From contig CAKSZU010000063.1 of the NCBI GenBank assembly GCA_934526125.1, positions 1 through 12,666 of the forward strand: 12,666 nucleotides of DNA, written 5' to 3'. Shown one piece after another: positions 1-7,230 of this stretch (position 1 is its first letter; each line of letters starts with the position of its first letter). Origin of the DNA: an uncultured Faecalibacterium sp. GTDB lineage: Bacteria; Bacillota; Clostridia; Oscillospirales; Ruminococcaceae. Both the position numbers and the translations under genes were made by a program. The notes beneath the pieces are model-generated. The model had not been told where the DNA came from and ran no database searches. It saw only the letters and a program-made list of their open reading frames with translations.

Positions 1-365
<365 letters not shown>

Positions 366-397
366 TTATGGCAGAGGGGCGGCCGGAGCTGAAAAAC

Positions 398-434
398 AAA
401 AACAGCCCCCATCCCGGAAAGGGACGAAGGCTGT
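398..434 (-). terminator. T-box attenuator terminator
   Basis: On the minus strand, ACAGCC (434-429) pairs with GGCTGT (407-402). The inner, weaker stem is made of TTCGTCCC and GGGATGGG, and the hairpin is followed by a short T-run (401-398). The 5' half overlaps sequence just downstream of the T-box core, the usual arrangement of mutually exclusive terminator and antiterminator. Confidence 0.85.
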
Positions 435-691
435 GTGAAAAAGCTCCGTGGTACCACCCAAATTGCAAAGGATAATTTTTTGTCCCCTGCCGCTTTCGGC
501 GCTGTAACGCTGCGCAGCGTCCGACTTGTTTCGCCGGAAGCTCCGGGGTGGCTTGAACGATACGCTTTCCGGAGCGCCTTACAGCCTGCGGACGCTCTCT
601 CTGAACGGCGGTGTGTATCTTTCTGACCCCATCATTGCCATCTGTCATAATTCATGTGCCGCAAAACAGGGCGCACTGCCCTTCTGCGTAC
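402..691 (-). ncRNA. T-box riboswitch leader of alaS
   Basis: This is the untranslated leader of the alaS mRNA. The hallmark T-box sequence is present on the minus strand: GGGTGGTACCACGG (plus 446-459), the bases that pair with the free 3' end of uncharged tRNA and form the antiterminator. Upstream lie an AGAGAG element (597-602) typical of T-box stem I, a GGCTGTAAG stretch resembling the GGUGNRA loop motif, and G/C-rich hairpins including the palindrome ACGCTGCGCAGCGT. Downstream is the competing terminator hairpin. In the family, uncharged tRNA binds the leader and prevents termination. The gene controlled implies a tRNA-Ala specifier; I could not place the specifier codon with certainty. 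The 5' end is set from the promoter. Confidence 0.93.
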
Positions 692-697
692 ACCTAA

Positions 698-725
698 ATT
701 ATAGCATCCGCAAAGCGTTTGTCAA
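698..725 (-). promoter_or_regulatory. Sigma-A promoter of the alaS T-box transcript
   Basis: Minus strand -35 TTGACA (725-720) and -10 TATAAT (703-698), both perfect consensus, with a 16-base spacer. Transcription would start near 691, placing the whole T-box in the leader. Confidence 0.9.
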
Positions 726-786
726 CTCTTTTCCGGTAAAAACCTTTCCTCACAGACGAGGCAGGCCAGCGGCAGTGCCTGAGAAA

Positions 787-1509
787 TCACGGCACCCAGA
801 TGCGGCGCACTTCCTGCACCTTGCCGCCCTGCACCACCAGCGTGGTATTATACACCGTCCAGTTGTCCGGGTCCGCATTGATGGCAGCCGCCACGGCAGA
901 AGCGCCGGTGGTCTCCACCGCTTCGGCCTGCGGGTCAGCAGAGCTGTCCTTCAGCACCACGTCCTCTGCCAGCGGCAGCGTCTTTTCGCCCATCTCATAG
1001 TAGACAGGGTAGTCATCAAAGGTCATCGTGCGGTAGGTGTCATCGTCCAGCAGCAGGTCAAGACCGTCCTGCTCCTCCATGCCGCCGTTGATGGTGACAA
1101 GATGGTACGGATCGTTTTTCTCGATGCTCTTCACTGCAACGGTCACAAACTGGTTCCATGCAGCACCCTCTTCGTGGAGGGTGATTTTGTCGCCAACGGC
1201 AAGTTTTTCGACATCTTCTTTTTTATAAAGGTCATAGCTGAAGATCTTTGCAGTCAGGCTGCCGCCCTGCACACCGGAGGTGATCTCCGCCGGAATAAAG
1301 GTGACCGTATCCTCCCTGTCGAGGTCATCCAGCGTCCACGTCAGCATGTTGATGGGCTCCGTGACCCCTTCCTCTGCCACATGGGAGGAGGCCGACACTG
1401 CACTGGATGCAGGCGCGCTTGCAGCTGTACCGGAGCTGCCGCAGGCCGTCAGCGCGATCCCCACCGCAAGAAGCACGGTCAGGGGCAGAATTTTATATTT
1501 CAGGCTCAT
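787..1509 (-). CDS. Putative lipoprotein of unknown function
   Basis: A 240-residue protein with a classic lipoprotein signal: MSLKYK, a hydrophobic run, and the lipobox LTAC with the acylated Cys at residue 23, followed by a Gly/Ser/Ala-rich linker to about residue 45. It should be anchored on the outer face of the membrane. The mature part (about 50-240) is acidic and mixed alpha/beta in character, with segments such as DTVTFIPAEITSG and DKITLHEEGAAWNQFVTVAV. I recognise no enzyme motif and no family. The start is supported by AAGAAGG upstream. It is divergent from the pseudouridine synthase gene. I see no clear promoter or terminator of its own; its 3' end faces the alaS promoter. Confidence 0.88.
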   Translation of the reverse strand: MSLKYKILPLTVLLAVGIALTACGSSGTAASAPASSAVSASSHVAEEGVTEPINMLTWTLDDLDREDTVTFIPAEITSGVQGGSLTAKIFSYDLYKKEDVEKLAVGDKITLHEEGAAWNQFVTVAVKSIEKNDPYHLVTINGGMEEQDGLDLLLDDDTYRTMTFDDYPVYYEMGEKTLPLAEDVVLKDSSADPQAEAVETTGASAVAAAINADPDNWTVYNTTLVVQGGKVQEVRRIWVP

Positions 1510-1525
1510 AAAAGCACCTTCTTTC

Positions 1526-1554
1526 TTGACTCAGCGTTTTGGTTCCGCTACAAT
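1526..1554 (+). promoter_or_regulatory. Sigma-A promoter of the pseudouridine synthase gene
   Basis: TTGACT (1526-1531) and TACAAT (1549-1554) are separated by exactly 17 bases. The predicted start is near 1561, about 45 bases before the GTG start at 1605. The -35 lies in the 5' leader of the divergent lipoprotein gene. Confidence 0.82.
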
Positions 1555-1604
1555 AAAAACGATTCAAAGACACATTCTATTTCAAGATAGAGAGGAAAAT
1601 TTCC

Positions 1605-2555
1605 GTGAAAATCTTAAAAGTGAAATGCCTGGCCCCCACCCGGCTGGACAACTATCTGATGCAGCAGTTCCCGGCGCTGAACCCGGGCCGCCTGAACAAG
1701 GCCCTGCGCGAAAACAAGATCAAGCTCAACGGCAAAAAGCAGCCCCTCTCCACCCGCGTGATGGCCGGGGACGAGATCAAGCTGTTCATTCTGGACGATG
1801 TGCTGGACGCCGACCGGCGGGTGGAAGGCCCGGCCTGGAAGAATGCCCGCGGCCCGGCACAGGTCATCTACGACTGTCCGCAGATCCTGGTGGTCAACAA
1901 GCCCGCCGGGCTGGCCGTGGACGGCCCCGAGGATGACACCCTGCTCAACCGCGCCCTGCTCTACCTGAACCAGCAGGGAGAATATAAGGAGAACGACCTC
2001 TACACCCCGGCCCTCTGCCACCGGCTGGACACCGGCACCAGCGGTCTGGTCCTCATTGCCAAGACCCCCGAAGCCGAGGAGCTGTTCCTGGCCGCCATCA
2101 AGAACCGCGACGTGCAGAAGACCTACCTCTGCGTCACCTTCGGCCGTCCCACCCCGCCGGATGGCACTCTGGGCGGCTATCTGCTCAAGGATGCAGACCG
2201 CGGCATCGTGAAGATCGTGGAGGATAAACAGCCCGGCGCCAAGGACGTGGAGACCCGGTACGAGACCATCGCCGTTTCCGGCCGTCTGGCCCTGCTCAAG
2301 GTCCGGCTCATCACCGGCCGCACCCACCAGATCCGCGCCCACATGGCCAGCATCGGCTGCCCCATCCTGGGCGACAGCAAATACGGCAACAATACCGCCA
2401 ACCGGGAGCTGAAGCTCAAGTATCAGGCTCTCTGCGCCTGGGAGCTTGCCCTCCCCCGCTTCACCCAGCCCGACTTCGCCGACCTCTCCGGCAAGACCTT
2501 CCACGCCCCCAAACCCTGGTACTACCAGCAGGTCCTGGACGGGACGCTGAAATAA
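1605..2555 (+). CDS. RluA-family 23S rRNA-type pseudouridine synthase
   Basis: A 316-residue enzyme that would convert specific uridines in rRNA or tRNA to pseudouridine. An S4-like RNA-binding domain is seen at about residues 11-65 (RLDNYL, then LNKALRENKIKLNGKK). The catalytic domain follows, with HRLDTGTSGL at 139-148 holding the catalytic Asp142, and TGRTHQIRAHMASIGCPILG at 238-257. Length and domain order match the RluC/RluD type; the exact target base cannot be told, so no symbol is given. The GTG start is chosen because GAGG lies nine bases upstream and translation begins directly before the S4 domain. It is a single-gene unit with its own promoter and a strong terminator. Confidence 0.95.
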   Translation: MKILKVKCLAPTRLDNYLMQQFPALNPGRLNKALRENKIKLNGKKQPLSTRVMAGDEIKLFILDDVLDADRRVEGPAWKNARGPAQVIYDCPQILVVNKPAGLAVDGPEDDTLLNRALLYLNQQGEYKENDLYTPALCHRLDTGTSGLVLIAKTPEAEELFLAAIKNRDVQKTYLCVTFGRPTPPDGTLGGYLLKDADRGIVKIVEDKQPGAKDVETRYETIAVSGRLALLKVRLITGRTHQIRAHMASIGCPILGDSKYGNNTANRELKLKYQALCAWELALPRFTQPDFADLSGKTFHAPKPWYYQQVLDGTLK

Positions 2556-2593
2556 CACCCGCCGTTTTCGATAAACGCTAAAAATATACGGCC

Positions 2594-2651
2594 GATGCCG
2601 GTCCGCTCCGTCTGCCCACAGGCAGAACAGGAGGGGGGCGGCATCGTTTTT
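2594..2651 (+). terminator. Intrinsic terminator after the pseudouridine synthase gene
   Basis: A long hairpin: GATGCCG (2594-2600) pairs with CGGCATC (2639-2645), with inner pairings of GCTCC with GGAG and CTGCC with GGCAG, followed by TTTTT (2647-2651). Confidence 0.88.
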
Positions 2652-2685
2652 CGTCATTTTGCATCTGGAAAAGACGGGTTTCCCG

Positions 2686-2694
2686 TGTTATGAT
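2686..2694 (+). promoter_or_regulatory. Possible extended -10 promoter of the membrane protein gene
   Basis: TGTTATGAT carries the extended -10 TG (2686-2687) and a -10 of TATGAT (2689-2694). No convincing -35 is seen 17 bases upstream. It is about 30 bases before the ribosome site of the gene at 2736 and just after the preceding terminator, where a promoter is needed. Confidence 0.4.
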
Positions 2695-2735
2695 AGGACC
2701 GCATTTCTGATATCATAGCAATGAGGTGGAAAAAT

Positions 2736-3398
2736 ATGAATTCGCGTTCCCTGCCGCTGTTCCGCGGCGAGCTGGCACTGTGTGTGGCAGTGTTCATCAA
2801 CAGTTTCGGCGTTGTGCTGATGCTCTATTCCGGGGCAGGCATCTCCGCCATTTCCAGTGTGCCGTTTGCTTTTTCGGAGGTCTGGCCGGTGCTGACGCTG
2901 GGCACATGGACCTACCTGTTTCAGGGGGCGCTGGTGCTGAGCCTGATGCTGATGCGTCGGCGGTTCGTGCCGGAGTACCTGTTCAGCTTCGTGGTGGGCT
3001 TTGTCTTCGGCAAGCTGCTGGACGTCCACGAGGCATGGATCGGCATCCTGTCTTACACCCTCCCGCTGCGGGTGGTCTACTTTGTCGTGAGCTACTGCCT
3101 GCTCAGCCTCGGCATCGCCCTGTCCAACCGCTGCGGACTGCCCATCGTCCCCACCGACCTGTTCCCCCGGGAGCTGTCCGATATCACAAAGATCCCCTAC
3201 TCCCGGATCAAGATCTCCTTTGACGTCATCTGTCTTGCCGTCACCTGCGGGCTGACGCTGGGCTTTCTGCATCACATCGAAGGGCTTGGCATCGGCACCA
3301 TTGCCGCCGCCTTCACGATGGGCAAAGCCATCGGGTTCACCGGCGATCTTCTGGACCGGCATTTCCGGTTCGCGACGTACAAGACCCTGCACAACTGA
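2736..3398 (+). CDS. Integral membrane protein, YczE/DUF6198-like
   Basis: A 220-residue polytopic membrane protein. Hydrophobic segments can be seen at about residues 10-40, 50-75, 82-98, 105-130 and 165-185, then a Gly/Ala-rich stretch near 190-205. Between them is a conserved-looking loop with NRCGLPIVPTDLFPRELSDI. This pattern (NSFGVVLM near the N-terminus, then PTDLFPRELS, then GLGIGTIAAAFTMGKAIGF) matches the YczE/YitT-like family of uncharacterised membrane proteins. The molecular function is not known. Although the frame is open from ATG 2721, the start at 2736 is preferred because AGGTGG (2724-2729) is six bases upstream of it. It shares a two-way terminator with the convergent oxidase gene. 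Confidence 0.88.
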   Translation: MNSRSLPLFRGELALCVAVFINSFGVVLMLYSGAGISAISSVPFAFSEVWPVLTLGTWTYLFQGALVLSLMLMRRRFVPEYLFSFVVGFVFGKLLDVHEAWIGILSYTLPLRVVYFVVSYCLLSLGIALSNRCGLPIVPTDLFPRELSDITKIPYSRIKISFDVICLAVTCGLTLGFLHHIEGLGIGTIAAAFTMGKAIGFTGDLLDRHFRFATYKTLHN

Positions 3399-3399
3399 G

Positions 3400-3436
3400 A
3401 AAACGGCTGCCATGCGTTTGCACGGCAGCCGTTTTT
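3400..3436. terminator. Bidirectional terminator between convergent genes
   Basis: AAAACGGCTGCC (3400-3411) is perfectly complementary to GGCAGCCGTTTT (3424-3435). The A-run and T-run on either side make it work for the membrane protein gene (plus) and for the oxidase gene (minus). Confidence 0.92.
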
Positions 3437-3452
3437 CTGTCAGATGTTCTCC

Positions 3453-4472
3453 TCAGATCCGGACCATATCTTTCGTGATCTCTGCCAGCGAGTGGGCCCC
3501 GCACATCTGCATGGTGTCGGCCAGCTCCCCGGCGATCTTATCGATGTAGCACTTCACGCCTTCTTCGCCGCCGCCATAGACAGCGGTGACAAAGGGACGG
3601 CAGATCAGCACAGCGTCTGCGCCCAGTGCCAGTGCCTTGAACACATCCACACCGGAACGGATGCCGCCGTCCACCAGGATCTTCACGCCGCTGCCCTTCA
3701 GGGCCTCGGCGATCTCCGGCAGGACTTCAGCCGTGGCGGGGCACTGGTCCAGCACCCGGCCGCCGTGGTTGGAGACCACGATGGCGGCGGCACCGGCTTC
3801 TTTTGCCTTCAGGGCACCCTTGACGGTCATGACGCCCTTGACGATGAAGGGGCGGCCCGCCAGCGCCACGATCTCCTTCAGCTCGGCCACGCTCTTGCTG
3901 CCGGCCGGCGGGGTCATGTTCTTCAGGAAGGGCAGACCGGCGGCGTCCACATCCATGGCCACTGCGAAGCAGCCGCTGGCCTTGGCCTGCTCCATCTTGG
4001 CCCGGACGGTGTCGATGTTCCAGGGCTTGATGGTGGGCACACCGCAGCCCTCAGCCGCGCCGATGGCCTTTGTGGCCATCGTCATCACATCGGGGTTGGT
4101 GCCGTCGCCGGTGAAGGCGGCAATGCCGTTCTCGGCGCAGGCGCGCACCAGCACATCATTATAAGTCATATCGGTGTAGGCGTCGGAGTAGTGGAGGTTC
4201 ACCGCACCCACCGGGCCCGCAAAGAAGGGATACCGGAACTTCTGGCCGAACAGCTCCACCCCGGTGTCCGGGGTGCCGTTCTCGCAGAGAGTATCCATGT
4301 TGACCCGGATCTCGGCCCACTTATTATAATTGCGGATGGCCGTATCCCCCACGCCCTTGGCACCGGGGCCGGGGATCTGGTTCTTGCAGGCTACGCCGTT
4401 GCACACGGGGCAGGCCTTGCAGTATTTGCCGATGCACTGCCGGGCATTGTCCAAAACATCCGAATAATTCAT
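3453..4472 (-). CDS. FMN-dependent alpha-hydroxy-acid oxidase/dehydrogenase family enzyme
   Basis: A 339-residue TIM-barrel flavoprotein related to lactate and glycolate oxidases, expected to oxidise an L-2-hydroxy acid using FMN; the substrate cannot be read from the sequence. Visible family marks are VKGVMT with Lys212, the active-site SNHGGRVLD (His236, Arg239), and the FMN phosphate site DGGIRSGVDVFKALALGADA from 268. The N-terminus carries an unusual Cys group (C13, C18, C21, C24, C29) in YCKACPVCNGVAC, found by recollection in clostridial members but not in the classic oxidases. The start at 4472 has GGAGG (plus 4481-4485) eight bases upstream; the frame is open further upstream but crosses the promoter. 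It is a single-gene unit with its own promoter and a short leader containing a hairpin (4504-4529). Confidence 0.92.
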   Translation of the reverse strand: MNYSDVLDNARQCIGKYCKACPVCNGVACKNQIPGPGAKGVGDTAIRNYNKWAEIRVNMDTLCENGTPDTGVELFGQKFRYPFFAGPVGAVNLHYSDAYTDMTYNDVLVRACAENGIAAFTGDGTNPDVMTMATKAIGAAEGCGVPTIKPWNIDTVRAKMEQAKASGCFAVAMDVDAAGLPFLKNMTPPAGSKSVAELKEIVALAGRPFIVKGVMTVKGALKAKEAGAAAIVVSNHGGRVLDQCPATAEVLPEIAEALKGSGVKILVDGGIRSGVDVFKALALGADAVLICRPFVTAVYGGGEEGVKCYIDKIAGELADTMQMCGAHSLAEITKDMVRI

Positions 4473-4541
4473 CCTATCTTCCTCCAGTTCAGACTCTCTT
4501 CTGCGGGCAGATCCTGCAAAATCCGCCCGTTTTCTGTCCTC

Positions 4542-4570
4542 ATCATAGTCCGGTTCCGGGGTTTCGTCAA
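4542..4570 (-). promoter_or_regulatory. Sigma-A promoter of the FMN oxidase gene
   Basis: Minus strand -35 TTGACG (4570-4565) and -10 TATGAT (4547-4542) with a 17-base spacer. The start would be near 4535. The first part of the leader can form a hairpin (CGGGCAGAT at 4504-4512 with ATCCGCCCG at 4521-4529, one mismatch). Confidence 0.78.
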
Positions 4571-4672
4571 GGGGGAAGGCGATTTTCTTCCCCGCCCGCG
4601 AAAATATGCACAACGCATCTTCGTCGTTTTTGTGCAAGTTTTAATTTTCTCCAACTTTTTTTCAAAAAATCC

Positions 4673-4701
4673 TTGACAAAAGTGCTTCTTTCAGGTATTA
4701 T
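4673..4701 (+). promoter_or_regulatory. Strong promoter of the tRNA-Ser gene
   Basis: TTGACA (4673-4678) and TATTAT (4696-4701) with a 17-base spacer. The pre-tRNA 5' leader begins near 4708 and can fold into a nested hairpin (AGCG 4707-4710 with CGCT 4731-4734; GGGCC 4715-4719 with GGCCC 4722-4726), ending 15 bases before the mature tRNA. Confidence 0.9.
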
Positions 4702-4749
4702 AGTGGAGCGCTGAGGGCCACGGCCCGAAACGCTGAAAACTGAAGATGT

Positions 4750-4841
4750 GGAAAGATGGCTGAGTTGGTCTAAGGCGCACGACTGGAAATCGTGTAACGT
4801 GTCAAAAGCGTTCTGGGGTTCGAATCCCCATCTTTCCGCCA
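4750..4841 (+). tRNA. tRNA-Ser, anticodon GGA
   Basis: A complete 92-base cloverleaf including the encoded CCA. The acceptor stem is GGAAAGA (4750-4756) with TCTTTCC (4831-4837), discriminator G at 4838, CCA 4839-4841. The anticodon stem is CACGA (4778-4782) with TCGTG (4790-4794); the loop CTGGAAA holds anticodon GGA at 4785-4787, reading UCC and UCU serine codons. The T arm has the GTTCGAATC core, and the long variable arm is the class II form expected for serine. Confidence 0.98.
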
Positions 4842-4846
4842 AAATG

Positions 4847-4872
4847 CCCGGAACCGAAGGTTCCGGGTTTTT
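4847..4872 (+). terminator. Intrinsic terminator of the tRNA-Ser gene
   Basis: CCCGGAACC (4847-4855), loop GAA, GGTTCCGGG (4859-4867), then TTTTT (4868-4872). A nine-pair perfect stem. A second weak hairpin (TTTTAC 4874-4879 with GTAAAA 4886-4891) follows. Confidence 0.93.
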
Positions 4873-4904
4873 GTTTTACTTCATCGTAAAAGAGGTTTTG
4901 CAGG

Positions 4905-5591
4905 ATGTCAAAGTGTACCATTGCCATGCCGCGGATGACTGCTGACCCACGGCTGTCCGAGGCGCATGCCAAATACCCCGAAAGTCTGGCCCGGGCCGGA
5001 GCCGAGGTCCGCTGGATCGGGCTGGAGGACCCGGAACAGGCCGTGCGGGACGCGCTGGCCTGCGACGGCCTGCTTCTGCCCGGCGGCGGCGACATGGACC
5101 CGAAGTTCTTCGGGCAGGAGCGCATCCCCGCCTGCGGCGAGCCCAACCCCCTGCGGGATGCCGCCGAGCCGCTGCTGCTGCGGGCCTTTCTGGACGCCGA
5201 CCGACCGGTGCTGGGCATCTGCCGGGGCATCCAGGTCATGAATGTGGTGCTGGGCGGAGACCTGTATCAGGACATCAAGCCCTTCGAGCATATTCCCCAC
5301 AACGACCACTGGGGCAAGATCCACACGGTGACCGTCCGGCGGGGCACCCTGCTCTCCCGCATCCTGGGGCAGGACACTGTGCTGGTGAACAGCCAGCATC
5401 ATCAGGCCGTGGACCGGGTGGCCCCCGGGCTGGTGCTTTCGGCCCTCAGCGAGGACGGCATCGTGGAAGCCGTTGAGAAGCCGGATGCCCGGTTCTGTCT
5501 GGGCGTCCAGTGGCATCCGGAGTGGCTCAACGATGCAGACCCCGCCATGCAGGGCCTGTTCGACGCCTTTGTGAACGCCTGTAAGAAATAA
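4905..5591 (+). CDS. Class I glutamine amidotransferase, gamma-glutamyl hydrolase (C26/PuuD-like) family
   Basis: A 228-residue cytoplasmic hydrolase of the class I glutamine amidotransferase fold. The nucleophile motif is GICRGIQ with Cys106, the His/Glu pair is in QWHPEW (His204, Glu206), the oxyanion-type LLLPGGGDMDP is at 57-66, and VNSQHHQAVD at 161-170 is typical of the gamma-glutamyl-GABA hydrolase (PuuD) and peptidase C26 group. It likely cleaves a gamma-glutamyl amide; no polyamine pathway genes lie next to it, so the substrate is open. The start is set by AGAGG about nine bases upstream. No promoter is seen between the tRNA terminator and this gene, so it may depend on read-through from the tRNA-Ser promoter. 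It is 12 bases ahead of the next gene, probably one operon. Confidence 0.92.
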   Translation: MSKCTIAMPRMTADPRLSEAHAKYPESLARAGAEVRWIGLEDPEQAVRDALACDGLLLPGGGDMDPKFFGQERIPACGEPNPLRDAAEPLLLRAFLDADRPVLGICRGIQVMNVVLGGDLYQDIKPFEHIPHNDHWGKIHTVTVRRGTLLSRILGQDTVLVNSQHHQAVDRVAPGLVLSALSEDGIVEAVEKPDARFCLGVQWHPEWLNDADPAMQGLFDAFVNACKK

Positions 5592-5603
5592 GGAGGTCCT
5601 CTT

Positions 5604-6452
5604 ATGACCGCTTCCCAGAAGAAAAAGGGCGGCCGCGCCGCCCTCGTTGTTGTTCTGTGCCTGCTGGCGGTCTGCCTTGCGGCAGGCGGTACGGCCTATG
5701 CCCTGCTGAACCGCAAGGTCTCGGCGCTCCAGTCCGGGGCCGCGTTCCAGTTTGACTACACAGTCACCTCCACTGCCGCCCGAACCCAGGCCCTTTACGG
5801 GGTGCTGGCCCAGGTGGGTGCCACCGAAGGCACCCTCTCCGGACAGTATGCCCCGGGAAAACTTCAGCTCTCCTTTGCCCGGAGCGGCTCCTCCAAGCCC
5901 TTCACCCGGGTATACATTGACCGGAACGAGACCCTCTACGATGCCGGACAGCTCTATGAATACATCCGGGGCATCGCAGCGGACAATGTCCCGCTGGCGG
6001 GCCTGCTGCTGCCCTCCTGGGGGATGGGCAGCTACATCTCCCAGACCCAGCTGGCTTCCGTGCTGGGGGTCGAACTCTCGGCGGTGGAGATGCAGGACAT
6101 GACCAGCCTGACCCTGACACTGGGCGTACTGCAGAAGGTCACCCCTGACGGTGCGCTGGATGGCTACACCTATTTTCAGCTGCCCGCAGAGGGCACCGAC
6201 CTCACCTGCATCATCGGCCTGCCCCTGAGGGAGCTGTTCGCCGGGACCACCCCCCTCCACATCCTGCTGACGGTCCCGGAACACTCGGTGACCCTCTCCC
6301 TGTCGGGTACGGTCACCGCCGCCGACACTTCGGCCCTGTCCGCCCCCGCCTCCCGGATGAGCGATGAGGACGTGGACACCTTCGTCCAGCTCCGCCAGAC
6401 GCTGGAAAGCTTCGGCCAGCTGCTGAGCAGCGCCCTCCAGAACGCACAATAA
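5604..6452 (+). CDS. Membrane-anchored extracytoplasmic protein of unknown function
   Basis: A 282-residue protein with a basic start (MTASQKKKGGR), one membrane segment at about residues 12-35, and a long extracytoplasmic part. That part looks beta-rich, with alternating Thr/Ser and hydrophobic residues (for example SLTLTLGVLQKV and VTLSLSGTVTAAD), and ends in a short helical tail rich in Gln, Leu and Ser. I recognise no family. AGGAGG at 5591-5596 overlaps the stop codon of the amidotransferase gene, with the ATG eight bases on, so the two are almost certainly translated from one mRNA. No plus-strand terminator with a T-run follows its stop codon; the hairpin there is oriented for the opposite gene. 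Confidence 0.8.
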   Translation: MTASQKKKGGRAALVVVLCLLAVCLAAGGTAYALLNRKVSALQSGAAFQFDYTVTSTAARTQALYGVLAQVGATEGTLSGQYAPGKLQLSFARSGSSKPFTRVYIDRNETLYDAGQLYEYIRGIAADNVPLAGLLLPSWGMGSYISQTQLASVLGVELSAVEMQDMTSLTLTLGVLQKVTPDGALDGYTYFQLPAEGTDLTCIIGLPLRELFAGTTPLHILLTVPEHSVTLSLSGTVTAADTSALSAPASRMSDEDVDTFVQLRQTLESFGQLLSSALQNAQ

Positions 6453-7197
6453 AAAAGCTCCTCCAAAAAGGGGGAGCCCACAGAGAACGGAGAGAACACC
6501 GGTCCAGGATGCGGCCGTCCACCGAGAAGGTGACCACCTGCCAGGGGATGAATTTTCCGCTGTTCTTCAAAGCACGGACGGCAGCCTGTTCCAGACCGCC
6601 GCAGCAGGGCACTTCCATCCGCAGGACGGTGACGCTCCGGATGTCGTTCCGGGTCAGGATCTCGGTCAGCTTTTCGCTGTAATCCACGGCGTCCAGCTTG
6701 GGGCAGCCGATCAGGGTGATCCGCCCCTGCATGAACTCCTGATGGAGGTTGGCGTAGGCGTAGGCCGTGCAGTCCGCCGCGATCAGGAGCTTTGCCCCGT
6801 CAAAATAGGGGGCGTTCACCGGCACCAGCTTGATCTGGCAGGGCCACTGCCCCAGCTGCGAGGGCATGGGCCCGGCAGCTGCCGCCGGGGCGGCCGGCTT
6901 CGGGGCAAACCGGTGCATCTGGTGCCCCGGACAGCCTGCGTGGACCGGAGCGGCGGCCTTCTTCTTTTTGTTTTCCTCCACAGCGGCCTCATCGTAGGCA
7001 GCGGCTTCCCGCTCCTCGAAGGTGATGGCACCGGTGGGGCAGCCGGGCAGGCAGTCGCCGAAGCCGTCGCAGTAGTCATCCCGCAGCAGCTTTGCCTTGC
7101 CGTTGACCAGCCCGATGGCACCCTCGTGGCAGGCGGTGACACAGGCCCCGCAGCCATTGCATTTTTCTTCGTCTATGTGAATGATTTTACGGATCAT
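6313..7197 (-). CDS. Ferredoxin-like 4Fe-4S protein with Cys-rich C-terminal domain; no stop before its terminator
   Basis: The N-terminus is a two-cluster ferredoxin-type domain: CNGCGACVTACHEGA near residues 13-27 and CDGFGDCLPGCPTGAI near 43-58. A linker rich in Lys, Ala and Pro (about 65-110) follows, then a conserved-looking domain with PMPSQLGQWPCQIKLVPVNA, DCTAYAYANLH, GCPKLDAVDY and VPCCGG. Related clostridial proteins are thought to be electron carriers or redox sensors; the partner is unknown. The recognisable protein ends about residue 232 (GRILD, near 6502). After that the frame stays open through the terminator (codons about 241-249) and into antisense of the neighbouring gene to 6313, so residues after about 233 are probably not a real domain. 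The start is supported by GGGAGGA upstream. It is divergent from a Crp/Fnr regulator, its likely controller. Confidence 0.85.
   Translation of the reverse strand: MIRKIIHIDEEKCNGCGACVTACHEGAIGLVNGKAKLLRDDYCDGFGDCLPGCPTGAITFEEREAAAYDEAAVEENKKKKAAAPVHAGCPGHQMHRFAPKPAAPAAAAGPMPSQLGQWPCQIKLVPVNAPYFDGAKLLIAADCTAYAYANLHQEFMQGRITLIGCPKLDAVDYSEKLTEILTRNDIRSVTVLRMEVPCCGGLEQAAVRALKNSGKFIPWQVVTFSVDGRILDRCSLRSLWAPPFWRSFFIVRSGGRCSAAGRSFPASGGAGRRCPRPHRSSGRRGRTGPKCRRR
6451..6477 (-). terminator. Intrinsic terminator of the Fe-S protein gene (lies inside its open frame)
   Basis: On the minus strand, GCTCCCCC (6477-6470), loop TTTTT, GGAGGAGC (6464-6457) with one mismatch, then TTTTTT (6456-6451). On the plus strand no T-run follows, so it serves the minus-strand gene. 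That gene's frame is still open here. Confidence 0.8.
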
Positions 7198-7230
7198 TTT
7201 TTGAGTCCTCCCTGTTTTTTCTGGACTCAG

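Noticed and set aside
526..1590. Plus-strand frame across the T-box leader and the lipoprotein gene
   Set aside because: It overlaps a structured leader, a consensus promoter and a gene with a clear lipoprotein signal; no plausible protein.
1614..2657. Minus-strand frame opposite the pseudouridine synthase
   Set aside because: It is an antisense shadow that begins downstream of the real gene and crosses its terminator.
2711..2716. TATCAT as -10 for the YczE-like gene with TTATGA as -35
   Set aside because: Transcription would start at or inside the ribosome site, leaving no leader; the extended -10 further upstream fits better.
3444..4676. Long plus-strand frame opposite the FMN oxidase gene
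   Set aside because: It is an antisense shadow: the minus-strand protein carries clear catalytic motifs, a ribosome site and a promoter.
4567..4842. Minus-strand ORF across the tRNA-Ser gene
   Set aside because: It is an antisense translation of a tRNA; peptides such as WGFEPQN are a known false annotation from the T arm.
4908..6449. Long open minus-strand frame (513 codons) opposite the amidotransferase and its neighbour
   Set aside because: It is an antisense shadow of two well-supported plus-strand genes. It is rich in Gly, Gln and His as expected for antisense of GC-rich codons, and it has no ribosome site or family motif.
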